Origin: Conexibacter woesei Iso977N
GTDB taxonomy: Bacteria > Actinomycetota > Thermoleophilia > Solirubrobacterales > Solirubrobacteraceae
DNA: 64,000 bases
Assembly: GCF_000424625.1 (NCBI RefSeq)
Contig: NZ_AUKG01000002.1
Location: forward strand, 1,426,001-1,490,000
Direction: 5' to 3'
Shown here: positions 32,383-40,377 of the stretch, in pieces
How positions within the stretch are numbered: the stretch's first letter is position 1
Layout: each line of letters opens with the position of its first letter
The notes under the pieces: generated by a model
The model's database searches: none
Told to the model about the DNA's origin: nothing
The model's input: the letters and a program-made list of their open reading frames with translations, nothing else
Position numbers and translations under genes: made by a program

Positions 32383-32820
32383 GTGCCGGTGACGCGCCGG
32401 AGCAAGGTCGTCGGCGCGCCGCCGGCGATCGTCTGGCAGACGGTCGCCGACCCCAACCGGCTGCCGGCCTGGTGGCCGCGCGCCGAGCGCGTCGAGGGCG
32501 TCAGCGGCAACGGCTTCACGCTCGTGCTGCGCAGCGACCGCGGCGCGCAGGTCCGCGCCGACTACCGCGTCGGGCGGCGCAACCGGCCGCGCGTCGTGGC
32601 CTGGACGCAGGACCTGGAGGGCACGCCGTTCGCCAGGCTCCTGCGCCATGCGGAGACGACCGTGACGCTGGAGCCCGAGGGCGACGCGTCAACGCGCGTC
32701 GAGGTGCGCCTGGAGCAGCGCCTGCAGGGCGTGTCGCGCTTCGGCGGGTTCCTGGTCAGGCGCGCGGCGCGCAAGCAGCTCGACGGCGCGCTGGCGGCGC
32801 TGGTGGAGCTGCACACGTAG
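32383..32820 (+). CDS. SRPBCC (polyketide cyclase/START-like) protein
   Basis: A 145-residue helix-grip protein (TRRSKVVGAPPAIVWQTVADPNRLPAWWPRAERVE; VRLEQRLQGVSRFGGFLVRRAARKQLDGALAALVEL). SRPBCC proteins hold hydrophobic ligands; no specific function can be given. GTG 32383 or GTG 32389 may be the start. It is the last gene of the proS-to-apt strand run. Confidence 0.8.
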   Translation: MPVTRRSKVVGAPPAIVWQTVADPNRLPAWWPRAERVEGVSGNGFTLVLRSDRGAQVRADYRVGRRNRPRVVAWTQDLEGTPFARLLRHAETTVTLEPEGDASTRVEVRLEQRLQGVSRFGGFLVRRAARKQLDGALAALVELHT

Positions 32821-32895
32821 TCGGGCGCTCAGCGCGGGCGTCGCCGCGCTTGTCGCCAGGACCGGGCGGGGCGTTCAGGGCCGAACGGCTGGTCG

Positions 32896-32934
32896 AAGTC
32901 GTCTTGACCCCAATATGTGGGGGCTAGACGACTT
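32896..32934. terminator. Long two-tier hairpin
   Basis: AAGTCGTCT (32896-32904) and AGACGACTT (32926-32934) pair perfectly over 9 bp. Inside them CCCC (32908-32911) can pair with GGGG (32919-32922) around AATATGT. It lies 75 nt past the SRPBCC stop. Its AT-rich core is unusual for this genome, so an operator is an alternative to a terminator. Confidence 0.55.
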
Positions 32935-32968
32935 GCATCGGCGGTTCGGTCCCGAACTCGTCCCCTGA

Positions 32969-32990
32969 CCCGGCGCGAACCTACGCCGGG
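32969..32990. terminator. Terminator hairpin before the sigma/anti-sigma-like fusion
   Basis: CCCGGCG (32969-32975) pairs with CGCCGGG (32984-32990) around 8 nt, immediately beyond the minus-strand stop at 32992. It probably terminates the minus-strand gene. Confidence 0.6.
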
Positions 32991-32991
32991 C

Positions 32992-33936
32992 TCAGCCCCT
33001 GATCCTGCCGGTCAGGACGACGTTCGTCGGCGTCCTGGGCGACGAGGACGACTCGCGGCTGATGATCATGCCCGTGTAGGACGAGAGGTCGGTGGGCGCG
33101 GCGACGATGCCCTGCAGCTTGCCCTTGTCGGTGCCGCTGGCGGTCACCGCCTGGAAGAAGCCGAGGAACTTCGTGCCCGAGCCGTTCGTCAGCCACAGCA
33201 CGTAGTGGTTGGAGGGCGTGAGGTCCTGGCCGACGACCGCGATCGCGCGCCTGCCGTTCTGGGCGACGATGTTGGCGACGCCGAGCGGCGTCCTGCCGCC
33301 ATTGGGCGGGTTGAGGTTGATCTGCTGCTCGACGGTCGCCGTGCTCGCCGGGTTGGAGCCCGTGCCGGTCGACGTCGTGGTGGTCGCGGCGGCCCTGTCG
33401 TTCCTGTTGTCGTCGCCGCCGCCGATGACGCCGGTCAGCAGCAGGATCGCGCCGACGACGACGATCACCGCGGCGACGATCAGCAGGACGCCGCCCAGGC
33501 GCGAGGAGCGCTGCTGCTCGGCGCGCGCGGCGCGGCGGGCGTGCAGCGCGTCGAAGGCCTCGTCGACCTCGCCGGCGTCCGCCGGGATCTCCGGCAGCCC
33601 GTCCTCGCCAGCGACGCCCGCGCTGCGCAGCTCGGCGGCGACGGCGCGCGCCCAGTCGCGGCCGGACTGCGACGCCTCCAGGAAGTCGCGCGTCGCCGCG
33701 CGCTCGGAGGCGGACTGCTGGCCGAGCAGGTAGTCACCGACCTCGTCCTGGCGCTCGTCGTCGAGGCCGTCCAGGCCGGACGGTCCGATCGCGTCCAGGG
33801 CGGTCAGCGCGCGGTTCTGGACCGCGGCGTCGGAGATCTTGAGCAGCGTGGCGATCTCCGCGTACGTGCGCCCTTGGCGCAGCACGAGCTGGAGAACGGC
33901 CTTCTGGTCGGCGGGGAGGTCGTCGAAGCGCGCCAT
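32992..33936 (-). CDS. Membrane protein fusing a sigma-region-4-like HTH to an RskA-like anti-sigma domain
   Basis: A 314-residue protein. Residues 1-50 resemble sigma-70 region 4 (LPADQKAVLQLVLRQGRTYAEIATLLKIS...). A helical acidic stretch (about 60-150) precedes one membrane helix (about 148-170; GGVLLIVAAVIVVVGAILLL). A Thr/Ser linker leads to an outer beta domain (about 215-314) with NHYVLWLTNGSGTKFLGFFQAV, similar to the C-terminal domain of RskA anti-sigma-K. No separate sigma region 2 is present, so it cannot itself act as a sigma factor. ATG 33936 has TAGCCT 10 nt upstream. Function is inferred only from domain likeness. Confidence 0.75.
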   Translation of the reverse strand: MARFDDLPADQKAVLQLVLRQGRTYAEIATLLKISDAAVQNRALTALDAIGPSGLDGLDDERQDEVGDYLLGQQSASERAATRDFLEASQSGRDWARAVAAELRSAGVAGEDGLPEIPADAGEVDEAFDALHARRAARAEQQRSSRLGGVLLIVAAVIVVVGAILLLTGVIGGGDDNRNDRAAATTTTSTGTGSNPASTATVEQQINLNPPNGGRTPLGVANIVAQNGRRAIAVVGQDLTPSNHYVLWLTNGSGTKFLGFFQAVTASGTDKGKLQGIVAAPTDLSSYTGMIISRESSSSPRTPTNVVLTGRIRG

Positions 33937-33946
33937 GCGGCGCAGG

Positions 33947-33974
33947 AGGCTAACCGAAGGGGCACCGGTATCGT
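33947..33974. promoter_or_regulatory. Divergent -10-like boxes of the fusion gene and the thioesterase
   Basis: TAGCCT on the minus strand (33947-33952) ends 10 nt before ATG 33936. TATCGT on the plus strand (33969-33974) ends 11 nt before ATG 33986. Confidence 0.4.
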
Positions 33975-33985
33975 GCCGCTCCCTC

Positions 33986-34384
33986 ATGGACCTACAACTT
34001 CCTTACGCGCTGGAGACGGGGTTCGACGCCCTCTACGGGCTGATCGTGGACACCGTCGACCTCGACGCCGGCGTCATCACCGCGCACGTGGACGTGACCC
34101 CGGATCACCTGCAGCCGGCGGGTCTCGTGCACGGCGGCCTGTTCGCCTCGATCGCCGAGTCGATCACCTCGATCGGGACCTGGTGGGCGGTCCAGGACGA
34201 CGGCAGGACGGCCCAGGGCCTGTCCAACCAGACGTCGTTCCTGCGGCCGATCCTGGGCGGCAGGGTCCACGCCGTGGCGCGCGCCCGGCACCGCGGCAGG
34301 ACGACGTGGGTGTGGGAGGTCGAGATCTCCGACGACGAGCAGCGGCTGTGCTCGCTGGTCCGCATGACGATCGCGGTCCGCTGA
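33986..34384 (+). CDS. PaaI/hotdog-fold thioesterase
   Basis: A 132-residue hotdog-fold acyl-CoA thioesterase (VTPDHLQPAGLVHGGLFASIAESITSIG, with the HGG loop that positions the thioester; TSFLRPILGGRVHAVARARHRGRTTWVWEVEI). Substrate could be phenylacetyl- or hydroxybenzoyl-type CoA esters or menaquinone-precursor thioesters. No operon partner is evident. Confidence 0.87.
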   Translation: MDLQLPYALETGFDALYGLIVDTVDLDAGVITAHVDVTPDHLQPAGLVHGGLFASIAESITSIGTWWAVQDDGRTAQGLSNQTSFLRPILGGRVHAVARARHRGRTTWVWEVEISDDEQRLCSLVRMTIAVR

Positions 34385-34424
34385 GGCGCGCAACATCGGT
34401 GTGCGGTCGCCGTTGGTGGTGAGG

Positions 34425-35954
34425 ATGCGCGCGAAGCTGATCGTGGGGGTCGTGGCGGCGCTGCTCGCGCTGCCGGCAGGTGCGGGCGCGGCGCGGGCCG
34501 GGACGGTGGCGTCGTTCGGCGCTCCGCTGGGCGTCAACGCGCAGGCCGGCGCGGAGCTGCTCGGCGCGGGGCACGTCGTCTCCGGACCCGTGTTCGCCGG
34601 CGACCAGGTCGTCTGGGCGCAGGAGACCGGCGGCGGCGCGGTCGTGTTGCGCTCGGTCCCGGCCGCGGGCGGCGCCGCTCCCCGCACACTGACCACCCTG
34701 CCGAGGATCGACAGGGAGCAGGACGAGCACGGCGTCGACCTCCAGGGCTCGCCGACGCGGCTGGCCTACTTCGAGCACCAGTCCTACGTGCCGCTGGGCC
34801 AGGACAAGTACATGGAGGGCTTCACCTTCCAGGCACGGATCGCCGCCGGGCCGCCGGGCGGGCCGTTCACGACGGTCGCCGGCTGCGCGGTGGTGCCGGC
34901 CTGCGACGGACACCCCGTCTGCTTCGACGACGGCCGCTACGGCAACGGGGTGCGCTGGGCGCTGAGCGGTGACGCGCTCGCCCTCATCGACCACTGCACC
35001 CCGGAGGGGACGGCGGCGAGGGACGACTTCAGAACGAGCACGCTGCGCCGCGCCGACCTCGCGGCAGGGACGCCGCCGGCGCCGCCCCCGGCGGTGCCGG
35101 CCGGCGGGTTCGCACTGACCGGCGACCTCGTCGTCACCGCGGTGGCCGGCGGCGCGTTGACGGTCCGGCGTCAGGCCGACGGGACCTCACTCGGCGACCT
35201 CCCGGCGCTGCCCACCGACCTGCGCCCGGGATACGGGACCTCGGCGCTGGGTCCTGACGGCACGTTCGCGGAGACGATCTCCGAGGACAGCCGCCGGCCG
35301 AGCCGGACCCTCGTCTGGGTCAGGCCCGGTGACAGCCAGGTGCACCGGCTGCCGTTGGCGCTGGGCGGCTTCGCCGCGCCGCTGCTGCAGGTCTCAGGCG
35401 GTCGCCTGCTGGTGCGCGCGCCGGACGGCCACGGCGGGGTCGTGCTCGATGTCGTCGACGCTGCGACCGGCGCCGTCACGACGCCGCTGCGCCTCCCGGC
35501 GGGCCCGGACAACCGGCACGCCGCCGCCGACGTCATCGGCGCCACGCTCGACGCCACGGGGCGGGTCACGTGGGCGGTCTCGCGCTGCGAGCACACGACG
35601 ATCGCGGCGGGCACGGTCGCGGACGCGCCGCAGACCGTCACGCCCGCGATCTGCGCCGGGCCGCGGATCGTCAGCAGGACGCTCACCGCCGACCGCCGCG
35701 GGCGCTTCACGGCCGCCCTCGTCTGCGGCCGCGCCTGCTCCGGGACGCTGCGCACTTACGTGGTCGGCGAGTTCCAGACGATCAGCACGCGGTTCCGCCT
35801 GCGCGGCGCGGCGCGGGCCCAGGGCGTCGCCGTGCGCCTGCGCGGCCGCGCGCTCGCGCGGCTGCGCCGCACCGGCAAGGCCTCGATCACCCTGCACGTG
35901 GCCGGGCAGGACGCCGTCGGCTCCAACGCCTACATCTTGCGGCTGAGGCGCTAG
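34425..35954 (+). CDS. Secreted protein, possible beta-propeller-like repeats
   Basis: A 509-residue exported protein with signal peptide MRAKLIVGVVAALLALPAGAGA. Repeats such as GDQVVWAQETGGGAVVLRSVP, GDLVVTAVAGGALTVRRQ and GGRLLVRAPDGHGGVVLDVV suggest blades of a beta-propeller. The C-terminal 90 residues (ADRRGRFTAALVCGRACSGTLRTY) resemble the basic beta domains in the other secreted proteins here. No enzyme motif is seen. The stop overlaps that of the convergent WS/DGAT gene by 4 nt. Confidence 0.72.
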   Translation: MRAKLIVGVVAALLALPAGAGAARAGTVASFGAPLGVNAQAGAELLGAGHVVSGPVFAGDQVVWAQETGGGAVVLRSVPAAGGAAPRTLTTLPRIDREQDEHGVDLQGSPTRLAYFEHQSYVPLGQDKYMEGFTFQARIAAGPPGGPFTTVAGCAVVPACDGHPVCFDDGRYGNGVRWALSGDALALIDHCTPEGTAARDDFRTSTLRRADLAAGTPPAPPPAVPAGGFALTGDLVVTAVAGGALTVRRQADGTSLGDLPALPTDLRPGYGTSALGPDGTFAETISEDSRRPSRTLVWVRPGDSQVHRLPLALGGFAAPLLQVSGGRLLVRAPDGHGGVVLDVVDAATGAVTTPLRLPAGPDNRHAAADVIGATLDATGRVTWAVSRCEHTTIAAGTVADAPQTVTPAICAGPRIVSRTLTADRRGRFTAALVCGRACSGTLRTYVVGEFQTISTRFRLRGAARAQGVAVRLRGRALARLRRTGKASITLHVAGQDAVGSNAYILRLRR

Positions 35955-37393
35955 GTCGCCGGCGTCGCGCTCGGGCGCTCGCGGGGGCCGGTGCGGCCCG
36001 CGCGGACGTCGGTGCCGGCCACGGCGGCGAGGTCGTCGATCGCGCCTTCGAGCTGCTCGGCGATCTCCTCGAGGTCGGGGAGCGCGTCGAAGTCGGCGAG
36101 CAGGCCGAAGCCGAGGCGGCCGTTGTAGGACATGATCGCGATGCCCAGCGCCTGCTTGAGGGCCAGCGGCACGACGGGGTAGAGGCCGCGCATGCGGCGG
36201 CCCAGCAGGTACAGCTCGACCTGCGGCCCCGGCACGTTGGTCACGACGAGGTTGAAGAACCGCTGGCGGGCCTGCAGGCGCGCGGCCTGGCTCATGATCG
36301 TCGGCGGCGCGAAGTCCGCGAGCTGGGTCAACGTCTCGGCGCCGACGGCCTGGCCGGACTCCTTCAGGTCCTTCATCGCCTCGTGGACCTCGGCGAAGCA
36401 CGCGACCGGATCCTCGATCCCGACCGGCAGCGGCGCCCACATCGTCGCCACGCGGTTGCCGAGCGCGCCGCGCTCGGTCTCGGCCCGGACGCTGACCGGG
36501 ACCATCGCGCGCAGGACGAGCCCCTCGGTGTCCTCGTCGCGGCCGCGCATCCAGCGCCCGAGCGCGAGCGCGACGCTCGTCAGGACGACGTCGTTGACGG
36601 TCCCGCCGAGGGCCGACTTGATGGCCTTGAAGCGCCCGAGGTCGGCGTCGACCCAGGTGTAGCGCCGGTGCGGGCCGATCCCGACGTTCAGCGGTGACCT
36701 GGGCGCGGGGGACAGGCCGGCCTTCGCCATCGAGCCCAGCCCGGCGGCGCCGCCGGCGACCCTGTCGAGCACCTGGCGCGGCGCGCGCGTCAGGTGGCGC
36801 AGCCCGCGGACGGCCTCGCCCGGGACCGTCGTGCGCTCCAGCAGCGCCTCGGCCAGCAGCTCGGTCGACGTCGGGACCGGGCGCGGCAGCCACGAGGACG
36901 TGGGCGGCGCGGGCGGGGCCGGGTCCGGGCGCGTGTCGAAGAGCACCGACACGATGTCGACGCCGCTGACGCCGTCGACCAGCGCGTGGTGGGTCTTGCT
37001 CAGGATCGCGAAGCGGTCGTCGTCGAGGCCCTCGACGAGCCAGATCTCCCACAGCGGCTTGGAGCGGTCCAGGCGCTGGCCGAACACGCGCGCGGCCAGC
37101 CGCTTGAGCTCCTGGTCGGAGCCCGGCGTGGGCAGCGCGGTGTGGCGGATGTGGTAGCCGACGTTGAAGTGCGGGTCGTCGACCCAGCGCGGGCGGCCCT
37201 GGCCGAGCGGGACGAACGCGAGCCGCTGGCGGTAGCGCGGCACGAGGTGCAGGCGCGCCTCGATCGCCTCGACGAGCTCGCCGTAGGCGGGCGCGGGGCC
37301 GTCGAAGGTCATGACGGCGGCGACGTGCATGTGGGCTCCGCTGTCCTCGAGGTGCAGGAAGGAGGAGTCGAGAGCGGTCAGGCGCGTGGGCAC
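35951..37393 (-). CDS. Wax ester synthase / diacylglycerol acyltransferase (WS/DGAT)
   Basis: A 480-residue bifunctional acyltransferase that makes triacylglycerol or wax esters from acyl-CoA. The N-terminal TRLTALDSSFLHLEDSGAHMH, catalytic HHxxxDG in KTHHALVDGVSG, NDVVLTSVALALGRWM and VTNVPGPQVELYLLG are present. GTG 37393 is chosen because it gives the usual family N-terminus; an upstream ATG (37456) would lie inside the inverted repeat. It implies storage lipid, consistent with the FadD at 7761. Confidence 0.93.
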   Translation of the reverse strand: MPTRLTALDSSFLHLEDSGAHMHVAAVMTFDGPAPAYGELVEAIEARLHLVPRYRQRLAFVPLGQGRPRWVDDPHFNVGYHIRHTALPTPGSDQELKRLAARVFGQRLDRSKPLWEIWLVEGLDDDRFAILSKTHHALVDGVSGVDIVSVLFDTRPDPAPPAPPTSSWLPRPVPTSTELLAEALLERTTVPGEAVRGLRHLTRAPRQVLDRVAGGAAGLGSMAKAGLSPAPRSPLNVGIGPHRRYTWVDADLGRFKAIKSALGGTVNDVVLTSVALALGRWMRGRDEDTEGLVLRAMVPVSVRAETERGALGNRVATMWAPLPVGIEDPVACFAEVHEAMKDLKESGQAVGAETLTQLADFAPPTIMSQAARLQARQRFFNLVVTNVPGPQVELYLLGRRMRGLYPVVPLALKQALGIAIMSYNGRLGFGLLADFDALPDLEEIAEQLEGAIDDLAAVAGTDVRAGRTGPRERPSATPAT

Positions 37394-37454
37394 GGGAGCG
37401 ATGCTCGCACCGGCCGGGACCGGCCGCAAGCCGATGTTCTTGCAGAGCGTGTGC

Positions 37455-37493
37455 ACACATGTTGTTGCGAACCTTCAACAACGTGTGTAGGGT
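37455..37493. promoter_or_regulatory. 13-bp inverted repeat overlapping the ECF sigma promoter
   Basis: Arms ACACATGTTGTTG (37455-37467) and CAACAACGTGTGT (37476-37488) pair at 12 of 13 positions around CGAACCTT. A -35-like TTGCGA (37465-37470) and -10-like TAGGGT (37488-37493) are 17 bp apart, so the repeat covers the promoter. It probably binds a TetR- or MarR-type repressor controlling the sigma gene and possibly WS/DGAT. Confidence 0.6.
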
Positions 37494-37553
37494 CGCGGGT
37501 GCAGCGGGTAGATCGAAGTTGTCGGACTTCTACGAACTCCCTGGAGCGCAGCG

Positions 37554-38102
37554 ATGGACCTGAGCGACCCCATTACCTTCGGCCGTGTCTACGACGAGCA
37601 CCGCCGGTCGGTCCATGCCACGGCGTACCGGGTGCTGAACAGCTCGTCGGCGGCGCAGGACGTCGTCCAGGACGTGTTCCTGCGCGTCTGGCGCAACCCG
37701 GCGAAGTTCGACGCCCGCCGCGGCGAGCTGGGGTCCTACCTGAAGCTGATGGCGCGCAGCCGTGCTGTCGACCTCTGGCGCGAGGGCCAGGCCTCTGGGC
37801 GGGCCGAGGATCGCCTCAAGATGGTCGTCGGCCATGAGCCTCCGCGGACCGAGATCCAGCCCGACCAGCTCGCGCTGGCCTCCGCCGACCGCTCGACCGT
37901 GCGCGCCGCGCTCGGCCGCCTGCCGGACCCCCAGCGCGAGGCGCTCGTGCTCGCCTACTGGGGCGGCCTGACCGCCGACCAGATCGCGGTCAGGGCGGGC
38001 GTCCCGCTCGGGACCGCCAAGAGCCGCATCCGGCTCGGGCTCGCGCGCCTGCGCGACGAGCTCGCCGCGATGCGCCCCGCCGAGGTGGCAGCGGCCGCCT
38101 AG
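37554..38102 (+). CDS. ECF-type RNA polymerase sigma factor
   Basis: A 182-residue sigma-70 family group IV factor. Region 2 (about 10-80; YDEHRRSVHATAYRVL, AQDVVQDVFLRVWRNPAKFD, LGSYLKLMARSRAVDLWRE) and region 4 (about 120-172; LGRLPDPQREALVLAYWGGLTADQIAVRAGVPLG) are complete. GGAG lies about 8 nt before ATG 37554. No anti-sigma gene is adjacent. It looks SigK/SigL-like, but a regulon cannot be named. Confidence 0.92.
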   Translation: MDLSDPITFGRVYDEHRRSVHATAYRVLNSSSAAQDVVQDVFLRVWRNPAKFDARRGELGSYLKLMARSRAVDLWREGQASGRAEDRLKMVVGHEPPRTEIQPDQLALASADRSTVRAALGRLPDPQREALVLAYWGGLTADQIAVRAGVPLGTAKSRIRLGLARLRDELAAMRPAEVAAAA

Positions 38103-38107
38103 CGGGG

Positions 38108-38113
38108 TAAGGT
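38108..38113 (+). promoter_or_regulatory. -10-like box of the amidohydrolase gene
   Basis: TAAGGT ends 7 nt before GTG 38121, with no ribosome-binding site between. Confidence 0.4.
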
Positions 38114-38120
38114 CGGCAGC

Positions 38121-39257
38121 GTGCCCGTCCGCGCGCTGCCCTTCGATGCCGTCGTCGACGACCTCCGCGACCGCGAGCTGGACTGGCTCGGGCGCGACGT
38201 GCCGTGGTTCGACGCGCACACGCACATCGGCCACCACGACCCGGACGGCTTCGAGGCCGATCCGGAGGAGCTGATCGAGGCGCTCGACGCCGCCGGCCAG
38301 CAGCGCGCGCTGGTCTTCGCGATGCAGGAGCCCGACGGCTACCGCGGGCCCAACGACTGGGTGCTGCGCAGCGCCGCCGAGTCCGGCGGGCGGCTGGTCG
38401 CGCTGGGCCGGATCGACCCCAACGCGCCCGACGCGATCGAGGAGGCGCACCGCTGCCTGGAGGACGGCGCGGTCGGCTTCAAGCTGCACCCGCGCTCGGA
38501 CGGCTTCGGGCTGCCGCATCCGGTGGTCGAGCAGGTCGTCGAGCTTGCGGGAAGGCACGCGCTGCCGGTGCTGTTCCACGCGGGGCGGGGGATCCCGGAC
38601 CTCGGCGAGTCGATCCTGGAGATGTCGGCGGCCAACCCGGACGCGCGGCTGATCCTCGCGCACGCGGGGATCTCGGACCTCGGGCTGCTCGGCCCGCGCG
38701 TCGCTGAGCACCCCGGAGTGCTCTTCGACACGTCGTGGTGGCACATCAGCGACATGCTGACGCTGTTCACGACCGTGCCGCCCGGGCAGATCCTGTACGC
38801 GAGCGACATGCCCTACGGTGGCCCGCGCTTCCCGTCGTTCCTGATGCTGCGCTGCGCGCGGGCGGTGGGACTGAGCCCTGAGCAGGCCGCCGCGATCGCC
38901 GGCGGCCAGCTGGAGCGCGTGATCTCCGGCAGCGAGTTGATGGACTTGGGCCCGGCGCCGGGCGACGCGGCGATCGGCCGCCGCGTGCTCGCCTACGAGC
39001 GCGTGATCTCCTACATCACGGCGGCGGTCAACATGACGTTCCGGGGCGCCGACGGCAGCGAGCCGCTGGCGCTCGCGCGGCTCGGCTGCCAGGCGCCGGA
39101 GGATGCGGAGCACCGTGCAGTGCTCAGCGAGGCCGAGGAGTTCATCGCGGTCGCGCAGCAGCGCCTGGGCGAGGGTCTGGACCCGATCGCGTGCGTGCAC
39201 GCGGCGATGACCGCGATGGTCCTCGTCGGGACCGCGGAGGCGCTCGAAAACCGCTGA
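38121..39257 (+). CDS. Amidohydrolase-superfamily protein (Amidohydro_2/TatD-like)
   Basis: A 378-residue TIM-barrel hydrolase with metal-ligand motifs in order: FDAHTHIGHHD, VGFKLHPRSDGFG (Lys), VLFHAGRGIPD (His), LILAHAGISDLG (His), ILYASDMPYGG (Asp). The last 120 residues form an extra helical part. The reaction is unknown; decarboxylases and lactonases share the fold. The GTG start has TAAGGT 7 nt upstream. Followed by two hairpins and the riboswitch. Confidence 0.83.
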   Translation: MPVRALPFDAVVDDLRDRELDWLGRDVPWFDAHTHIGHHDPDGFEADPEELIEALDAAGQQRALVFAMQEPDGYRGPNDWVLRSAAESGGRLVALGRIDPNAPDAIEEAHRCLEDGAVGFKLHPRSDGFGLPHPVVEQVVELAGRHALPVLFHAGRGIPDLGESILEMSAANPDARLILAHAGISDLGLLGPRVAEHPGVLFDTSWWHISDMLTLFTTVPPGQILYASDMPYGGPRFPSFLMLRCARAVGLSPEQAAAIAGGQLERVISGSELMDLGPAPGDAAIGRRVLAYERVISYITAAVNMTFRGADGSEPLALARLGCQAPEDAEHRAVLSEAEEFIAVAQQRLGEGLDPIACVHAAMTAMVLVGTAEALENR

Positions 39258-39269
39258 TTTGCGGGAAGT

Positions 39270-39287
39270 CCGTCCGTTGCAGGACGG
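39270..39287 (+). terminator. Hairpin after the amidohydrolase
   Basis: CCGTCC (39270-39275) pairs with GGACGG (39282-39287) around GTTGCA, 12 nt after the stop codon. Confidence 0.5.
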
Positions 39288-39290
39288 GCG

Positions 39291-39314
39291 GCTGTGTGCA
39301 CCGAATCACACAGC
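39291..39314 (+). terminator. Second hairpin after the amidohydrolase
   Basis: GCTGTGTG (39291-39298) pairs perfectly with CACACAGC (39307-39314) around 8 nt. It may act as terminator together with the hairpin just before it. Confidence 0.5.
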
Positions 39315-39351
39315 GATCAAGTTCCAGGGGTACCTTGACGAACGCTTGTTC

Positions 39352-39535
39352 GAACGCCGAGTCGTCCCTGGGTCAAACGGGGGACGAGCGGGGGACCCAA
39401 TCTCCGGTCGTGGGTGCGATCCGACCGGATGGGGCGAATCGGGGCCTGCTGGCCCCGTAGCGACACGGTCGCCGCGTGCCCGATGCACGCGATGACGCCG
39501 TGGTGCGAGCCCGACAGCTAACCCCGTAGGCGCTG
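39352..39535 (+). ncRNA. c-di-AMP riboswitch (ydaO/yuaA type)
   Basis: This 184-nt segment carries the conserved pieces of the actinobacterial ydaO element: GGGGGACCCAA, GGGGCGAATCGGGGCC, then GCGAGCCCGACAGCTAACCCC with GTAGGCG. CGCC (39355-39358) can pair with GGCG (39529-39532) to close the structure. It ends just before TAGGAGG and the TTG start of an RlpA/double-psi-barrel wall protein. ydaO elements upstream of cell-wall hydrolase genes are a known arrangement, where c-di-AMP turns expression off. Recognised by eye; a covariance-model search would settle it. Confidence 0.87.
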
Positions 39536-39554
39536 ATCACGTAGGAGGTCTCTC

Positions 39555-40277
39555 TTGAGGCTCGACAACCTGCGCGCGCCAATTCCCGGTGCGCTGCTCA
39601 GCATGACCACGATCGCCGCGATGGCCGCTGTTCCTGCCGTCGCGAGCTCCGATACGCAGTCACCCCAGCCGGCGCAGCCGACGGCCGCGCCGGCCACCGC
39701 CACTCCCGTCGCGACCAAGGCGTCGTCCTCGCTGCATGTCGACTCCGTGCGCCGCACGGTGCTCGCCGGCAAGCGCGTCGTCGTCCGCGGCCACCTGAAC
39801 CCCGCCGGCTCGCGGGCCGTCGTGTCGCTGCAGGTGCGCGGCGCGAAGGGCGGCTGGACGACGGTCGACCACGACCGCACCGGCCGTCACGGCCGCTACG
39901 TCCTGACGTGGCGCGCCGCGAAGACCGGCGAGAAGAAGCTGCGCGTCCACTTCGGCGGCAGCAAGGTGATGGGGTCGACGAAGCACACGGCCGGCACCAC
40001 CCGGATCTACCGCCGGGCGTTCGTGTCCTGGTACGGCCCGGGCCTCTACGGCGGGCACCTCGCGTGCGGCGGCACCCTGTCGCCGGGCACGCTCGGCGTG
40101 GCCAACAAGTCGCTGCCCTGCGGCACGAAGGTCACGCTGCACTACAAGGGGCGCACCGTGCGCGTCCCGGTCGTCGACCGCGGCCCCTACGTGGCCGGCC
40201 GCGAGTACGACCTCACGGCCGCGACGAAGCAGAAGCTCGGCTTCGGCTCGACCGGCACGGTCCTCACGACGCGCTAG
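39555..40277 (+). CDS. RlpA-like double-psi beta-barrel cell-wall protein
   Basis: A 240-residue exported protein. The signal peptide (about 1-35) is followed by a beta-rich domain (about 52-150) and a C-terminal RlpA/expansin-like double-psi barrel (about 155-240; SWYGPGLYGGHLACGGTL, VANKSLPCGTKVTL, VPVVDRGPYVAGREYDLT with the catalytic-type Asp). RlpA enzymes are lytic transglycosylases on peptidoglycan. The start is TTG 39555 with TAGGAGG 6 nt upstream. Control by the c-di-AMP riboswitch fits wall remodelling linked to turgor. Confidence 0.88.
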   Translation: MRLDNLRAPIPGALLSMTTIAAMAAVPAVASSDTQSPQPAQPTAAPATATPVATKASSSLHVDSVRRTVLAGKRVVVRGHLNPAGSRAVVSLQVRGAKGGWTTVDHDRTGRHGRYVLTWRAAKTGEKKLRVHFGGSKVMGSTKHTAGTTRIYRRAFVSWYGPGLYGGHLACGGTLSPGTLGVANKSLPCGTKVTLHYKGRTVRVPVVDRGPYVAGREYDLTAATKQKLGFGSTGTVLTTR

Positions 40278-40290
40278 CCGCGTCACCGCA

Positions 40291-40329
40291 CCCGCGCGGA
40301 GCCGCCCACGTGGCGCGCCTCCGTGCGGG
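40291..40329 (+). terminator. Terminator hairpin after the RlpA-like gene
   Basis: CCCGCGCGGAG (40291-40301) pairs with CTCCGTGCGGG (40319-40329) at 10 of 11 positions, with a G-U for the odd one. The loop is 17 nt. Confidence 0.6.
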
Positions 40330-40365
40330 GGCGAATCGCGGTCAGGAGCTGTCACGCGCGCCGCG

Positions 40366-40371
40366 TACCCT
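40366..40371 (+). promoter_or_regulatory. -10-like box of dinB
   Basis: TACCCT ends 6 nt before GTG 40378. No Shine-Dalgarno is seen. Confidence 0.4.
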
Positions 40372-40377
40372 GACGGG

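Noticed and set aside
37456-37456. ATG 37456 as start of WS/DGAT
   Set aside because: It lies in the inverted repeat and adds about 21 residues not typical for the family; GTG 37393 gives the usual N-terminus.
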